Positions 18,958 through 27,131 of a stretch of 64,000 nucleotides of DNA are shown piece after piece. Source of the stretch: Sediminihabitans luteus (lineage in GTDB: Bacteria > Actinomycetota > Actinomycetes > Actinomycetales > Cellulomonadaceae); NCBI RefSeq assembly GCF_002797595.1, contig NZ_PGFE01000002.1:372001-436000 (forward strand). Direction: 5' to 3'. Below the pieces are notes generated by a model. That model was not told the origin of the DNA and made no database searches. It saw only the letters and a program-made list of their open reading frames with translations. A program made the translations under genes and the position numbers. The stretch's first letter is position 1; every line of letters starts with the position of its first letter.

Positions 18958-20211
18958 CTAGTCCTGCTTCGCGCCGAAGAGGATGTCGTCCCAGCTCGGG
19001 ACCCCCGCGCGGCCCTTGCGGGCAGGCTTGCGCCCGGCGCGGGCGACCCGGGACGGCGTCGACGGGGCCTCGTCGCCACTGGCGTCCTCGCGCCGAGCGA
19101 CCGCGTGCTGTTCGCGCTCGGGTGCGTCCGTGCGGGGGTGGTTCTCACGGCCTTGACCCCCACGGCCTTGGTCCCCGCGGCCTTGATCCCCGGTCTGCGT
19201 CCGGTGCTCAGGCTCGGCGGCATGCTCCGCAGCGGCCTCGGGCGGGCTCGCGGGCGCCGACGCGCGCTCGTCCGCGTCCCGGTCGCGCGACCCCGGCGCG
19301 GCCGGGCGCTGGAGCTGGAGCACCCGCGCACCGGCCGGCGGTTCGTCTTCGGACGGCGCACCCGGGCCCGCGTCGTCCGACAGGCGGACCGTCGGAACCT
19401 GGACACGTCCCGACGAGACGGGCTGCGGACGTCCCGTGCCCTCGAGCGAGTCCTGGCGGCCGCGGGGGTCGGACCGCACACCGCGCCGCATGTGCAGGTC
19501 GTCGAGCAGCACGCTCGTCGGGTCGGGCGCGGGGCGCGGCGGGGCGTCGACCGCCGCGAGCACGGGCCGCGTGACGGCCGAGACGTCGTAGTCGCCGGGC
19601 ACCTCCCAGATGTCGGGCGCCGAGTCGTCCTGCGTGAGCCACAGCGCCTCGTCGTCCATCGCGTGCTGCTCGCGCGACGACGGGTCGAACGTCCACCGCG
19701 CGGTGCGCTCCGTGCCGCCCACGGTGAACGTGGCGCTCACGACCCAGGGGTGACCGTGCTCGCGCGCGGCGGACCACCTCACGTCGTCCTCGGTGACGTC
19801 ACGGACCGCGAGCCGCTCGTCGATGCGCTCCGCGAGCGTCGGCACGTCGTCCGCGCCCCGACCCGAGCGCTCCGGCGCGGGGCTCACCGTCGGGGTCGAG
19901 CGGAGCCTGGCGACGACGTACTCCTGCTCGGCGACCACGGGGCCCTCGAAGCGGCGCACGTGCTCGACCGGGACGCCCGCGGCTTCCGCGACCTCCTGCG
20001 CCGACGCGCCCGCACGCAGGCGCGACTGGATCTCGCGCGGTGAGGCCGCCGAGGTGCTCGCGGCTCGCCACTGCTCGAGCGACGCGCGGTCACGGCGGAC
20101 GGCGGCGCGCAGCGCCTCGGTGATGGGCAGCATGAAGGTCTGCCCGTCCGGACCGTGGAGCCGCAGGTGCTCCCCGTCCTCGTGCAGACCCACGAGCTCG
20201 AGCTCAGACAT
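18958..20211 (-). CDS. sepH: Septation protein SepH (DUF3071)
   Basis: A 417-residue actinobacterial cell-division protein. The N-terminal domain (about 1-220: ELELVGLHEDGEHLRL, the helix-turn-helix-like SPREIQSRLRAGASAQEVAEAAGVPVEHVRRFEG) matches SepH, which in Streptomyces stimulates FtsZ assembly. The middle and C-terminal part (about 230-395) is disordered and charged, with a GDQGRG-type micro-repeat near 347-360, and the protein ends in the conserved motif PSWDDILFG. The ATG at 20211 is preferred over an upstream in-frame start because GGAGG lies five bases before it and the conserved N-terminus begins there. It converges with thymidine kinase, with 83 bases between the stops, and is divergent from the TRIC-like gene. 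Confidence 0.9.
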   Translation of the reverse strand: MSELELVGLHEDGEHLRLHGPDGQTFMLPITEALRAAVRRDRASLEQWRAASTSAASPREIQSRLRAGASAQEVAEAAGVPVEHVRRFEGPVVAEQEYVVARLRSTPTVSPAPERSGRGADDVPTLAERIDERLAVRDVTEDDVRWSAAREHGHPWVVSATFTVGGTERTARWTFDPSSREQHAMDDEALWLTQDDSAPDIWEVPGDYDVSAVTRPVLAAVDAPPRPAPDPTSVLLDDLHMRRGVRSDPRGRQDSLEGTGRPQPVSSGRVQVPTVRLSDDAGPGAPSEDEPPAGARVLQLQRPAAPGSRDRDADERASAPASPPEAAAEHAAEPEHRTQTGDQGRGDQGRGGQGRENHPRTDAPEREQHAVARREDASGDEAPSTPSRVARAGRKPARKGRAGVPSWDDILFGAKQD

Positions 20212-20352
20212 GTCACCCTCCGATGCGTTCCGCGGGCGGTCGCCCACCTGCCGCGCCCTTCGAGGGTGCCACCCGATCCGCGCCCAGCCGTGCAGGCGAC
20301 ACGGTGTGCCGCGACCTTCACGCTGCGCCGCGACCGCGACGGGGCCCTGCGC

Positions 20353-20358
20353 GATGAT
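20353..20358 (+). promoter_or_regulatory. -10 hexamer GATGAT, leaderless promoter of the TRIC-like gene
   Basis: GATGAT ends six bases before the GTG at 20365. Confidence 0.5.
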
Positions 20359-20364
20359 GGGCAC

Positions 20365-21042
20365 GTGACCGCACTCCTCGTGCTCGACGCGCCCGACGTC
20401 GCCCGGCTCCCGTTCGACACCGCGCTCGAGATCGTCGCGGTGTTCTGCGCCGCGCTGTCGGGCGGCCTCGCCGCGGTCCGCAAGAACTTCGACCTGTTCG
20501 GCGTGCTCGTGCTCGCGTGGTGCACGGGCCTCGGCGGCGGGCTCGTGCGCGACGTGCTGATCGGCGCCGTGCCACCCGTCGGCATCGCGGACTGGCGGCT
20601 CGTCGCGTCGGCGCTCGCGGCCGGGATCCTGATCTTCTTCCTCAACCCACGGCTCGAGCGCATGCGGCGCAGCATCATCGTGCTCGACGCGGGTGCGCTC
20701 GCGCTGTTCGTGCTCGTCGGCACGGTCAAGGCGCTCGGCCTCGGCGTCGGCCTGCTGCCGTCGGTCATCGTCGGCATGCTCACCGGGATCGGCGGCGGCG
20801 TGCTGCGCGACCTGCTCACGGGCGAGGTGCCGCTCATCCTCCAGGACCGTCAGCTCTACGCGATCCCGGCGCTCGCGGGTGCGCTCGTGACCGCGGCGGT
20901 CTGGCAGGCCGGCCTGCTGGGCGTGGTCGCGCAGCTCGCGATCATCGCGCTCGTGTTCGGGTTCCGGCTCGCGTCGCTGCGGCTCGGGTGGACGGCGCCC
21001 GGGCCGTGGTCGTCGCGCGGCGGCAGCTCGGGCAGGATGTGA
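20365..21042 (+). CDS. TRIC-type cation channel / UPF0126 membrane protein
   Basis: A 225-residue membrane protein made of two homologous three-helix halves. Each half has the glycine-rich loop typical of the family: GTGLGGGLVRDVLIG-type sequence (about 52-66) and GIGGGVLRDLLTGEVP (about 138-153). These are the hallmarks of UPF0126 proteins, prokaryotic relatives of trimeric intracellular cation channels that conduct K+ or Na+. The GTG at 20365 fits the leaderless -10 spacing and places the N-terminus just before the first helix. Two bases after its stop begins the inositol-phosphatase-like gene, so the pair forms an operon. Confidence 0.88.
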   Translation: MTALLVLDAPDVARLPFDTALEIVAVFCAALSGGLAAVRKNFDLFGVLVLAWCTGLGGGLVRDVLIGAVPPVGIADWRLVASALAAGILIFFLNPRLERMRRSIIVLDAGALALFVLVGTVKALGLGVGLLPSVIVGMLTGIGGGVLRDLLTGEVPLILQDRQLYAIPALAGALVTAAVWQAGLLGVVAQLAIIALVFGFRLASLRLGWTAPGPWSSRGGSSGRM

Positions 21043-21044
21043 CC

Positions 21045-21893
21045 ATGGCCTTCATCGACGACCCCCGCATCCCTCCCGGCACGACCGTCGACGACCTGCG
21101 CGCGCTCGCGGTGCGCCTCGCGACCGAGGCGGGCTCGCTCGTGCGCGAGGGGCGCCCCGACACGGTCGAGGTCGCCGCGACCAAGTCGAGCGCGGTCGAC
21201 GTCGTCACGCAGATGGACGCCGACTCCGAGGCGCTGCTGCGGCGTGTCATCGCGAGCGAGCGGCCGGACGACGCGGTGCTGGGCGAGGAGGACGGCCACA
21301 GCACCGGCGGGTCGGGCCTGACGTGGGTCGTCGACCCGATCGACGGCACCGTGAACTACCTGTACGGCGTGGGCCCGCACGCGGTGTCCGTCGCGGTCGT
21401 GGTGGGGGAGCCCGACCCGACGACGTGGACCGTGCTGGCCGGTGCGGTGCACTGCGTCAACGACGGGCGCACGTGGAGCGCCGGGCTCGGTGCGGGCGCG
21501 ACCCTCGACGGGCGCCCCGTGCGCGTGAACGACCCGCGACCGCTCGCCGAGTCGCTGTGCGGCACCGGGTTCGGGTACGCGGCCGAGCGCCGCGCGGCGC
21601 AGGCGGCCGTGCTCGTCGAGGTGCTGCCCCGCGTGCGTGACATCCGCCGGCTCGGGTCGGCCGCGGTCGACCTGTGCCTGGTCGCCTCGGGCGCTCTCGA
21701 CGTGTACTACGAGCGCGGCCTGAACCCCTGGGACATGGCCGCAGGCCTGCTCGTCGTCGAGGAGGCCGGGGGCGTCGTCCGCGGCCTGCACGGGCGCCCG
21801 GCCACGGGCGAGATGACGGTCGCGGGACCGCGCGAGACGGTCGCCGCGCTCGTGTCGGTCCTCGAGGACGCCGGGGCCGACCAGGGCGCCTGA
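21045..21893 (+). CDS. Inositol monophosphatase family protein
   Basis: A 282-residue Mg-dependent phosphatase of the IMPase/FIG superfamily. Metal ligands are visible in GEEDG (about 85-89), DPIDGTVNY (about 97-105) and NPWDMAAGLLVVEEAGG (about 227-243). Family members hydrolyse inositol phosphate, histidinol phosphate or fructose-1,6-bisphosphate; the sequence alone does not decide. In actinobacteria inositol phosphatase feeds phosphatidylinositol and mycothiol synthesis, but no other gene of those pathways is nearby. ATG at 21045 lies two bases after the TRIC-like stop; the ribosome site GGCAGGATG overlaps the end of that gene. Confidence 0.9.
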   Translation: MAFIDDPRIPPGTTVDDLRALAVRLATEAGSLVREGRPDTVEVAATKSSAVDVVTQMDADSEALLRRVIASERPDDAVLGEEDGHSTGGSGLTWVVDPIDGTVNYLYGVGPHAVSVAVVVGEPDPTTWTVLAGAVHCVNDGRTWSAGLGAGATLDGRPVRVNDPRPLAESLCGTGFGYAAERRAAQAAVLVEVLPRVRDIRRLGSAAVDLCLVASGALDVYYERGLNPWDMAAGLLVVEEAGGVVRGLHGRPATGEMTVAGPRETVAALVSVLEDAGADQGA

Positions 21894-22168
21894 GCGTGAC
21901 CGGACCGTGCGCCCGACGTGAGCGCGGGGTGACGCGCTCGTGGGGTGACCGACGACACCCGCCGAAGATGGTGCGGTGGCGCTGAATCTGGTGCAGAATC
22001 CGTTCGCCCGCGGGAATGAAACGACGCCCGCGAGCATTGCATCGCGTACCGCTCGCGACGGGCGCCCGACCCCCCGGTCCCGGCCCGTCGCGCCGCACGG
22101 CGCTCGGCACCGCCCGACGCCGCGCATCCTTTCTCCACCGACCGTCACCCCGGAGTGTGAAGCCCGAT

Positions 22169-22468
22169 ATGGCAACTGACTACGACGCCCCTCGCAAGAA
22201 CGAGGAAGACATCAGCGAGGACTCGATCCAGGAGCTGCAGACGCGTCGCTCTGACAAGTCGTCGGGCGTCGTCGACGAGGACGAGACCGAAGCGGCCGAA
22301 GGGTTCGAGCTCCCGGGCGCGGACCTCTCGGGCGAGGAGCTGTCCGTCCGGGTCCTGCCCCGCCAGGCGGACGAGTTCACGTGCTCGAGCTGCTTCCTGG
22401 TGCACCACCGCAGCCAGCTCGCCGGCGAGAAGAACGGCCAGCCGATCTGCACCGAGTGCGCCGCCTGA
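22169..22468 (+). CDS. DUF4193 zinc-ribbon-like acidic protein
   Basis: A 99-residue actinobacterial protein of unknown function. The first 60 residues are acidic and probably disordered (ATDYDAPRKNEED, then DEDETEAAEGFELPG). The C-terminal third has four cysteines in two pairs, Cys72-x2-Cys75 and Cys94-x2-Cys97, which should bind one zinc ion as a ribbon. The overall look recalls small RNA-polymerase-binding proteins such as RbpA-like factors, but that is only a resemblance. The gene has a 275-base upstream region and a strong hairpin downstream, so it is probably expressed alone. The ATG is preceded by GGAGTG. Confidence 0.85.
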   Translation: MATDYDAPRKNEEDISEDSIQELQTRRSDKSSGVVDEDETEAAEGFELPGADLSGEELSVRVLPRQADEFTCSSCFLVHHRSQLAGEKNGQPICTECAA

Positions 22469-22485
22469 CCTCGCGTCCCCACACC

Positions 22486-22521
22486 GCAGGGCCGCCGTCC
22501 CGACCGGGACGGCGGCCCTGC
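22486..22521. terminator. Bidirectional perfect hairpin between DUF4193 and DUF3093 genes
   Basis: A perfect 16-bp stem (22486-22501 with 22506-22521) with a GACC loop stands between two convergent stop codons. There is no T-run on either side. Confidence 0.8.
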
Positions 22522-22526
22522 GTGCG

Positions 22527-23078
22527 TCAGGCCGGGTCTGCGCCGTCCGCCACGACGTTGCCGTCCGCCGCTGCGTTGCCGCCCGCCGCTGCGTTGCCGG
22601 CGGCCCCGCCGGCCACCGCGCCGCGGGCCGCGTCGATCGCGTCCGCGAGCGCGTCAGGTCGGCGGGTCGAGACGAGCCAGTAGGGCGTCGGGTCGGCCGG
22701 GTCGACGATCGGGACGCGTACCGCGGCACGCGCCCACGGGCGGTGGCACACGTACGCGCGCGCGTCGAGGCCGCGGCCGAGCTCGTGGCGCAGCCCGTCG
22801 CGGTCGACCGCGCGCGCCTCGCCGAGCGCGGCGAGCGGGATGCGCGCCGACCCGGCGCGCAGCTCGGCGTCGTCCACGCTCACGACGGGCGACGTGAGCC
22901 ACAGCAGCACGAGGGCTCCCACGGTCGCCGCGACCGCGAGCCCGAGCGAGATCCCGACGCCGAGCGGCAGCGTCGCGAGCACCACGAACAGCCCGAGCCC
23001 GAACGCCGCCGCGACCGCGCCGGGCCCGGGGACGAGACGTTCGTGCAGTCGGGGTGCGGTGGCCGAGGGCGTCGTCAT
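22527..23078 (-). CDS. DUF3093 membrane protein
   Basis: A 183-residue protein with two adjacent transmembrane helices (about 21-38 and 43-61), then a soluble beta-rich domain (about 65-150). A C-terminal Ala/Gly/Asn low-complexity tail follows, made of a short repeat ([21 protein letters not shown]). DUF3093 is actinobacterial and uncharacterised. The ATG at 23078 is chosen over one at 23090 because GATGAT, ending seven bases upstream, fits the leaderless pattern of the window. It is divergent from dut; the same divergent arrangement is widely kept in actinobacteria. Confidence 0.82.
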   Translation of the reverse strand: MTTPSATAPRLHERLVPGPGAVAAAFGLGLFVVLATLPLGVGISLGLAVAATVGALVLLWLTSPVVSVDDAELRAGSARIPLAALGEARAVDRDGLRHELGRGLDARAYVCHRPWARAAVRVPIVDPADPTPYWLVSTRRPDALADAIDAARGAVAGGAAGNAAAGGNAAADGNVVADGADPA

Positions 23079-23085
23079 GCCCGCC

Positions 23086-23091
23086 ATCATC
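23086..23091 (-). promoter_or_regulatory. -10 hexamer GATGAT, leaderless promoter of the DUF3093 gene
   Basis: On the minus strand GATGAT ends seven bases before the ATG at 23078; it overlaps the alternative start at 23090, which argues against that start. Confidence 0.45.
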
Positions 23092-23123
23092 GCAGGTGCG
23101 ACTCGGCCTCCGGGTACGGGCGC

Positions 23124-23129
23124 TACGCT
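23124..23129 (+). promoter_or_regulatory. -10 hexamer TACGCT, leaderless dut promoter
   Basis: TACGCT ends seven bases before the GTG at 23137. Confidence 0.6.
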
Positions 23130-23136
23130 CTGGGGC

Positions 23137-23619
23137 GTGCCTCACGACGACAGCGTCCTCGACGACCCCGCCGACGTCCAGATCCTCCTCCAGCTGCTCG
23201 ACGACGTGCCCGTGCCGTCGTACGCGCACCCGGGTGACGCGGGCGCCGACCTCGTGACCCGTGTCGACGTCGAGCTCGCGCCGGGCGAGCGCGCCACGGT
23301 GCCCACGGGTGTCGCGATCGCGCTCCCGCACGGCTACGTCGCGCTCGTGCACCCGCGCTCGGGCCTCGCGGCCAAGCACGGGGTCACGGTCGTCAACGCG
23401 CCGGGCACGGTCGACGCGGGGTACCGCGGGGAGATCAGCGTGACGCTGCTCAACACCGACCGCACCGAGCCCGTGACGCTGCGGCGCGGCGACCGCATCG
23501 CGCAGCTCGTGGTGCAGAAGGTCGAGCACGCGGTGTTCGTGCAGGCCGAGCGGCTGCCCGGCTCGCACCGCGGCACGGGCGGTTTCGGCTCCTCGGGCGG
23601 CTGGACCCCGACCCCGTGA
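23137..23619 (+). CDS. dut: dUTP diphosphatase
   Basis: A 160-residue trimeric dUTPase that splits dUTP to dUMP and pyrophosphate, keeping uracil out of DNA and supplying dUMP for thymidylate synthesis. All five family motifs are present: AGADL (motif 1), [11 protein letters not shown] (2), [14 protein letters not shown] (3), [11 protein letters not shown] (4) and [10 protein letters not shown] (5, the C-terminal arm closing over the substrate). The GTG start is supported by the leaderless -10 spacing. An extra N-terminal stretch (about 20 acidic residues) precedes the core. It is followed by the DUF3710 gene with its own promoter. Confidence 0.96.
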   Translation: MPHDDSVLDDPADVQILLQLLDDVPVPSYAHPGDAGADLVTRVDVELAPGERATVPTGVAIALPHGYVALVHPRSGLAAKHGVTVVNAPGTVDAGYRGEISVTLLNTDRTEPVTLRRGDRIAQLVVQKVEHAVFVQAERLPGSHRGTGGFGSSGGWTPTP

Positions 23620-23683
23620 GGTGAGCCGGCCGGGCCGCGGACGGCGCCGGGCGGGGGTTGACCCTGCCCGCGCCGATGCGGTC

Positions 23684-23689
23684 TAGGCT
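23684..23689 (+). promoter_or_regulatory. -10 hexamer TAGGCT for the DUF3710 operon
   Basis: TAGGCT lies 20 bases after a TTGACC (23658-23663), a slightly long but plausible -35/-10 pair. Transcription from about 23697 gives a leader of about 66 bases with an AGGAG site before the GTG at 23763. Confidence 0.55.
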
Positions 23690-23762
23690 GGTGCAGTGGC
23701 GCGTCGGACGGCGCGCCGTGTCCAGGGGTGGCCTGGACGTACGACACGACAGGAGATCGTCA

Positions 23763-24491
23763 GTGGCTTTGTTCCGGCGCAGTGCAGCGCAGTCCGGCCC
23801 CGAGCAGGACGCGGCAGGACCGGTCGACGAGACGTCGCCCGACGCCCCGGAGCCCAAGGCCCCGATGGGTGCCGGCCCGTACGACCTCACCGACGTCCCC
23901 GAGCTCGGGCGGCGCGTCGACCTGGGCGCGGTGCGCCTGCCGATGATGCCGGGCCTCGAGCTGCGCATGGAGGCCGACCGCAAGTCGGGTCGCATCACGG
24001 GCGCTTCGTGCGCGATCAACGGCTCGGCGCTGCAGGTGCAGGCCTTCGCGGCCCCGCGCACGGCGGGCATCTGGGACGAGATCCGCGGCGAGATCGCGGA
24101 GTCCGTGCGCACCCAGGGCGGGTCGGTCGACGACATCCCCGGCACGTTCGGGCGCGAGCTCCTCGCACGCCTGCCCGCGACCGCCCCCGACGGCTCGAAG
24201 GGGTTCCGGCCCGTGCGCTTCGTCGGTGTCGATGGGCCGCGGTGGTTCGTGCGCGGCGTGATCACGGGCGCGGCGGCGGTCGACGCCGAGAAGGCCAAGG
24301 TCATCGAGTCGATCTTCGCCAACATCGTCGTGGCGCGTGACGAGACCGCACGCCCGCCGCGCGACCTGCTCGACCTGCACCTGCCGGGCGACGACTCGGG
24401 CATGAAGGTCGGGGGACCGGCGGGCGCCACCGCACCCGCCGCGCCGCTCGACCCGATGACCCGCGGCCCGGAGATCCAGGAGATCCGATGA
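23763..24491 (+). CDS. DUF3710 family protein
   Basis: A 242-residue soluble protein found across actinobacteria, function unknown. The N-terminus (about 1-35) is polar and disordered; the conserved core (about 38-205) contains GPYDLTDVPELGRRVDLGA, a basic-hydrophobic beta region, and RFVGVDGPRWFVRGVITGAAA. The C-terminal 30 residues are Gly/Ala/Pro-rich. It shares an ATGA overlap with the OB-fold gene and is followed by DUF3159, a gene trio that keeps this order in many actinobacteria. That conservation suggests one process, but which is not known. Confidence 0.85.
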   Translation: MALFRRSAAQSGPEQDAAGPVDETSPDAPEPKAPMGAGPYDLTDVPELGRRVDLGAVRLPMMPGLELRMEADRKSGRITGASCAINGSALQVQAFAAPRTAGIWDEIRGEIAESVRTQGGSVDDIPGTFGRELLARLPATAPDGSKGFRPVRFVGVDGPRWFVRGVITGAAAVDAEKAKVIESIFANIVVARDETARPPRDLLDLHLPGDDSGMKVGGPAGATAPAAPLDPMTRGPEIQEIR

Positions 24492-24871
24492 GCGAGCGCA
24501 CCGCCGACCGGGCGCTCGACCGCCTCCCTGTGCTCGCGTCCCAGGAGGAGTTCGCGGCCCGCGAGGAGCGTGACGACGCGCGCAAGCAGCACGGCTGCAC
24601 GCCCGTGGCCGATCTCGCCGACCGGCGTCGGGCGTCCGTGACGGGGGTGCTGCGCTCGGTCGTGCTGCGCCCGCGCGAGGGCGTGCCGACGGTCGAGGCC
24701 GAGCTCTACGACGGCAGCGGCGTGGTCGACCTCGTGTGGCTGGGCCGCCGCCAGATCGCGGGCATCGAGCCGGGGCGCCGTCTGCGCGCCGACGGGCTCG
24801 TGTGCGAGATGAAGGGCCGCCGCACCCTCTACAACCCCCGCTACGAGCTGCGCGCGCGGCCGGGCGACTGA
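24488..24871 (+). CDS. OB-fold nucleic-acid-binding domain protein
   Basis: A 127-residue protein whose C-terminal two thirds form one OB-fold (SVTGVLRSVVLRP, VEAELYDGSGVVDLVWLG, GRRLRADGLV, YNPRYEL), the type seen in tRNA-binding and RecG-like anticodon domains. It is uncharacterised; binding of RNA or single-stranded DNA is inference from the fold. The N-terminal helix is charged. Its start overlaps the DUF3710 stop by four bases, and the DUF3159 gene begins 14 bases after its stop. Confidence 0.85.
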   Translation: MSERTADRALDRLPVLASQEEFAAREERDDARKQHGCTPVADLADRRRASVTGVLRSVVLRPREGVPTVEAELYDGSGVVDLVWLGRRQIAGIEPGRRLRADGLVCEMKGRRTLYNPRYELRARPGD

Positions 24872-24885
24872 ACCGGACGGACCCC

Positions 24886-25743
24886 GTGGACCACACCCCG
24901 ACCGACGCCGCCGACGGCGCGGCCCCCGCACGCGGCGTACGCGTCCTGACCGCCGAGACCTTCTCGTTCGCCGACGCCGTGGGCGGCTGGCGCGGGCTCG
25001 TCGAGTCGACGGCGCCGGGCCTCGTGTTCGTCGTCGTCTTCATCGCCTCGGGCCAGCAGCTCACGCCCCCGCTCGTCGCGTCCGTCGCGGTCGCGCTCGT
25101 GGCCGTGGTCGCGCGGCTCGTGCAGCGCACCCCGCTCACGCAGGCGCTCGGCGGGGTGCTCGGTGTCGGGATCGGCGTGATCTGGGCGTGGCGCTCGGGC
25201 GAGGCCGGCGACTACTACGTGTGGGGGCTCCTGACGAACGTCGCGTACCTCGCGGGGCTGCTCGTGTCGCTGCTCGTGCGGTGGCCCGCGGCGGGGCTCG
25301 TGGTCGAGGGTGGGCGCAGCCTCGCCGGTGCGGCCGCCGCCCCCACGGACGGGTCCGACGGTTCCGAGCGGACTCGCGACGAGGCCGTTCGCGCGTCGGC
25401 GGACGTCGCGCCGGCGCACGCGGAGACCGAGCGCGCGTCGTCGATCGAGACCGGGTCGACCGACGGGACCTCGACCATCGGCACGACGGACGTCCCCGCC
25501 TGGAAGGCGTGGCGGTCGGACGCCGCGCTCGTGCGCCGGTACGTGCTCGTGACGTGGCTCTGGGTCGCGATGTTCGGGCTGCGCCTCGCGGTGCAGGGGC
25601 CGCTCTACCTCGCCGACATGGTCGGCTGGCTCGGGACCGCGCGGCTCGTCATGGGCGTGCCGCTGTTCGCGCTGACGCTGTGGGCGTCGTGGGTGATCGT
25701 GCGGCGCCCGTCGTCGGCGGAGGGCGTCAGCGCGACGGCGTGA
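24886..25743 (+). CDS. DUF3159 membrane protein
   Basis: A 285-residue integral membrane protein of the actinobacterial DUF3159 family. About six hydrophobic segments are seen: around residues 45-60, 64-80, 88-104 and 110-130, and two near the C-terminus (LVTWLWVAMFGLRLAVQG and LVMGVPLFALTLWASWVIV). Between them lies a long polar Ser/Thr/Asp-rich loop (about 150-205) that is probably cytoplasmic. No enzymatic motif or binding site is recognisable. The 3' end overlaps the convergent TrkA gene by 17 bases, leaving no room for a terminator. Confidence 0.83.
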   Translation: MDHTPTDAADGAAPARGVRVLTAETFSFADAVGGWRGLVESTAPGLVFVVVFIASGQQLTPPLVASVAVALVAVVARLVQRTPLTQALGGVLGVGIGVIWAWRSGEAGDYYVWGLLTNVAYLAGLLVSLLVRWPAAGLVVEGGRSLAGAAAAPTDGSDGSERTRDEAVRASADVAPAHAETERASSIETGSTDGTSTIGTTDVPAWKAWRSDAALVRRYVLVTWLWVAMFGLRLAVQGPLYLADMVGWLGTARLVMGVPLFALTLWASWVIVRRPSSAEGVSATA

Positions 25744-26395
25744 CGAGCAGCGCCTCGAGCGCGTGCTCGTCCACGTCGCGGCCGGCGACGATCAGCAGCT
25801 CGTCGCCCGCCTCGAGCGGGTCGTCGCCCGTCGGGGCGAACGGCTGCGCGTCGCGCACGATCGCGGCGAGCACCGTGTCGGGCGGCCACTCGACCTCCGA
25901 GACGCGCGAGCCGATGAGGCGCGACTCCGCGGGCAGCGTGAGCTCGAGGATGTCCGCGCCCGACTGGTGGAACGTGAAGATGCGCACGAGGTCGCCCACC
26001 GCGACGGCCTCCTCGACCATCGACGTCATGATGCGGGGCGTCGAGACCGCGACGTCGACGCCCCACGACTCGTCGAACATCCACTCGTTCGCGGGGTTGT
26101 TCACGCGCGCGACCGTGCGCGGCACGCCGTACTCGGTGCGGGCCAGGAGCGAGACCACGAGGTTGACCTTGTCGTCGCCCGTGGCCGCGACGATCACGTC
26201 GCACTCGTCGACGCGCGCCTCGGTCAGGGTCGAGAGCTCGCACGCGTCGGCCAGGAGCCAGTCGGCGTCCGCGACCTGGGTGATCCGCATCGCGCTCGGC
26301 TGCTTGTCGATGAGCGTCACCTCGTGGTCGTTGCCCAGCAGCTCGCGGGCGATGGACCGGCCGACGGAGCCTGCCCCGGCGATGACGACGCGCAT
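25727..26395 (-). CDS. TrkA-family K+ uptake regulatory subunit (CeoC-like)
   Basis: A 222-residue RCK protein: N-terminal Rossmann domain with the NAD-binding GAGSVGRS (residues 7-14) and acidic LIDKQPSAM after beta-2, then a TrkA-C domain (about 140-222) for ligand sensing. Such subunits form rings that gate Trk/Ktr K+ transporters in response to NAD(H), ATP/ADP or c-di-AMP. Its start overlaps the stop of the second TrkA gene (TGATG), so the two are made together as a likely heteromer, as with CeoB/CeoC in mycobacteria. The window contains no TrkH-type pore gene. Confidence 0.9.
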   Translation of the reverse strand: MRVVIAGAGSVGRSIARELLGNDHEVTLIDKQPSAMRITQVADADWLLADACELSTLTEARVDECDVIVAATGDDKVNLVVSLLARTEYGVPRTVARVNNPANEWMFDESWGVDVAVSTPRIMTSMVEEAVAVGDLVRIFTFHQSGADILELTLPAESRLIGSRVSEVEWPPDTVLAAIVRDAQPFAPTGDDPLEAGDELLIVAGRDVDEHALEALLVTPSR

Positions 26396-27060
26396 CAGAT
26401 CTCCTTCGAGGGTTCGCGGCCGAGCATGCGCTCCACGGCGTCGGCCTGCGTCGCGTGCATGAGCACGTGGACGATGTCGTTCTCCTGGAGCACCGCGTCG
26501 GGCGTCGGGAGGATCCCCTCGCCGAACCGCGTCAGGAACGCGACGCGCGCGCCCGTCGCCTCCTCGATCGAGGTGACCGAGCGGGCGACCCAGCCGGGGT
26601 GCACGTCGATCTGCGCGAGGCGCACCTTGCCGGACGGGTCGCGGTACTCGTCGGTCGCGCCGAGCGGCAGCATGCGGCGCAGCACCTGGTCCGAGGTCCA
26701 GCGCACCGTCGCGACGGTCGGGATGCCCAGGCGTTCGTAGATCTCGGCACGCCGGGGGTCGTAGATGCGGGCGACGACCTGCTCGACGCCGTACGTCTCG
26801 CGCACCACGCGTGCCGCGAGGATGTTCGAGTTGTCGCCGTCGGAGACCGCGGCGAACGCGAACGCGTCCTCGATCCCGGCCTGCACGAGGGTGTCGCGGT
26901 CGAACCCGATGCCCTTGACCTTCTTGCCCGCGAAGTCGGGCGGCAGCCGACGGAACGCGTCGGGGTTCTGGTCGACGACGGCGACCGAGTGGCCGCGGCC
27001 CTCGAGCGAACGGGCGAGCGCCGCCCCGACACGGCCGCAGCCCATGATCACGAAGTGCAC
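26395..27060 (-). CDS. TrkA-family K+ uptake regulatory subunit (CeoB-like)
   Basis: A 221-residue RCK protein, first gene of the TrkA pair. The Rossmann core has GCGRVGAAL (residues 7-15) and VVDQNPDAFRRL for nucleotide binding; the C-terminal TrkA-C domain runs from about 137. GTG at 27060 is chosen because it opens directly on beta-strand 1 (MHFVIMGCGRVG) and a TATAGC box ends eight bases upstream. It is divergent from the KimA-like K+ importer across 71 bases, so the regulator and a transporter share a promoter region. Confidence 0.9.
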   Translation of the reverse strand: MHFVIMGCGRVGAALARSLEGRGHSVAVVDQNPDAFRRLPPDFAGKKVKGIGFDRDTLVQAGIEDAFAFAAVSDGDNSNILAARVVRETYGVEQVVARIYDPRRAEIYERLGIPTVATVRWTSDQVLRRMLPLGATDEYRDPSGKVRLAQIDVHPGWVARSVTSIEEATGARVAFLTRFGEGILPTPDAVLQENDIVHVLMHATQADAVERMLGREPSKEI

Positions 27061-27068
27061 GGGACGAC

Positions 27069-27074
27069 GCTATA
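27069..27074 (-). promoter_or_regulatory. -10-like hexamer TATAGC, leaderless promoter of the TrkA pair
   Basis: TATAGC on the minus strand ends eight bases before the GTG at 27060. The last base departs from the usual T. Confidence 0.4.
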
Positions 27075-27117
27075 CCGTCCACCCGCCGGTCGCGGCACGC
27101 GCGCGGCGTCGGCGGCA

Positions 27118-27123
27118 TAGCAT
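27118..27123 (+). promoter_or_regulatory. -10 hexamer TAGCAT, leaderless promoter of the KimA-like gene
   Basis: TAGCAT ends eight bases before the GTG at 27132. It forms a divergent pair with the TrkA promoter. Confidence 0.5.
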
Positions 27124-27131
27124 GGTGCCTC

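Noticed and set aside
18875-20364. Longer N-terminus for SepH starting at 20364
   Set aside because: The extra 51 residues are not SepH-like, have no ribosome site, and overlap the divergent TRIC-like promoter; ATG 20211 has GGAGG.
22014-22040. ECF-sigma (SigR-like GGGAAT) promoter before DUF4193
   Set aside because: A GGGAAT word is present, but the downstream GTT element at the required distance is not.
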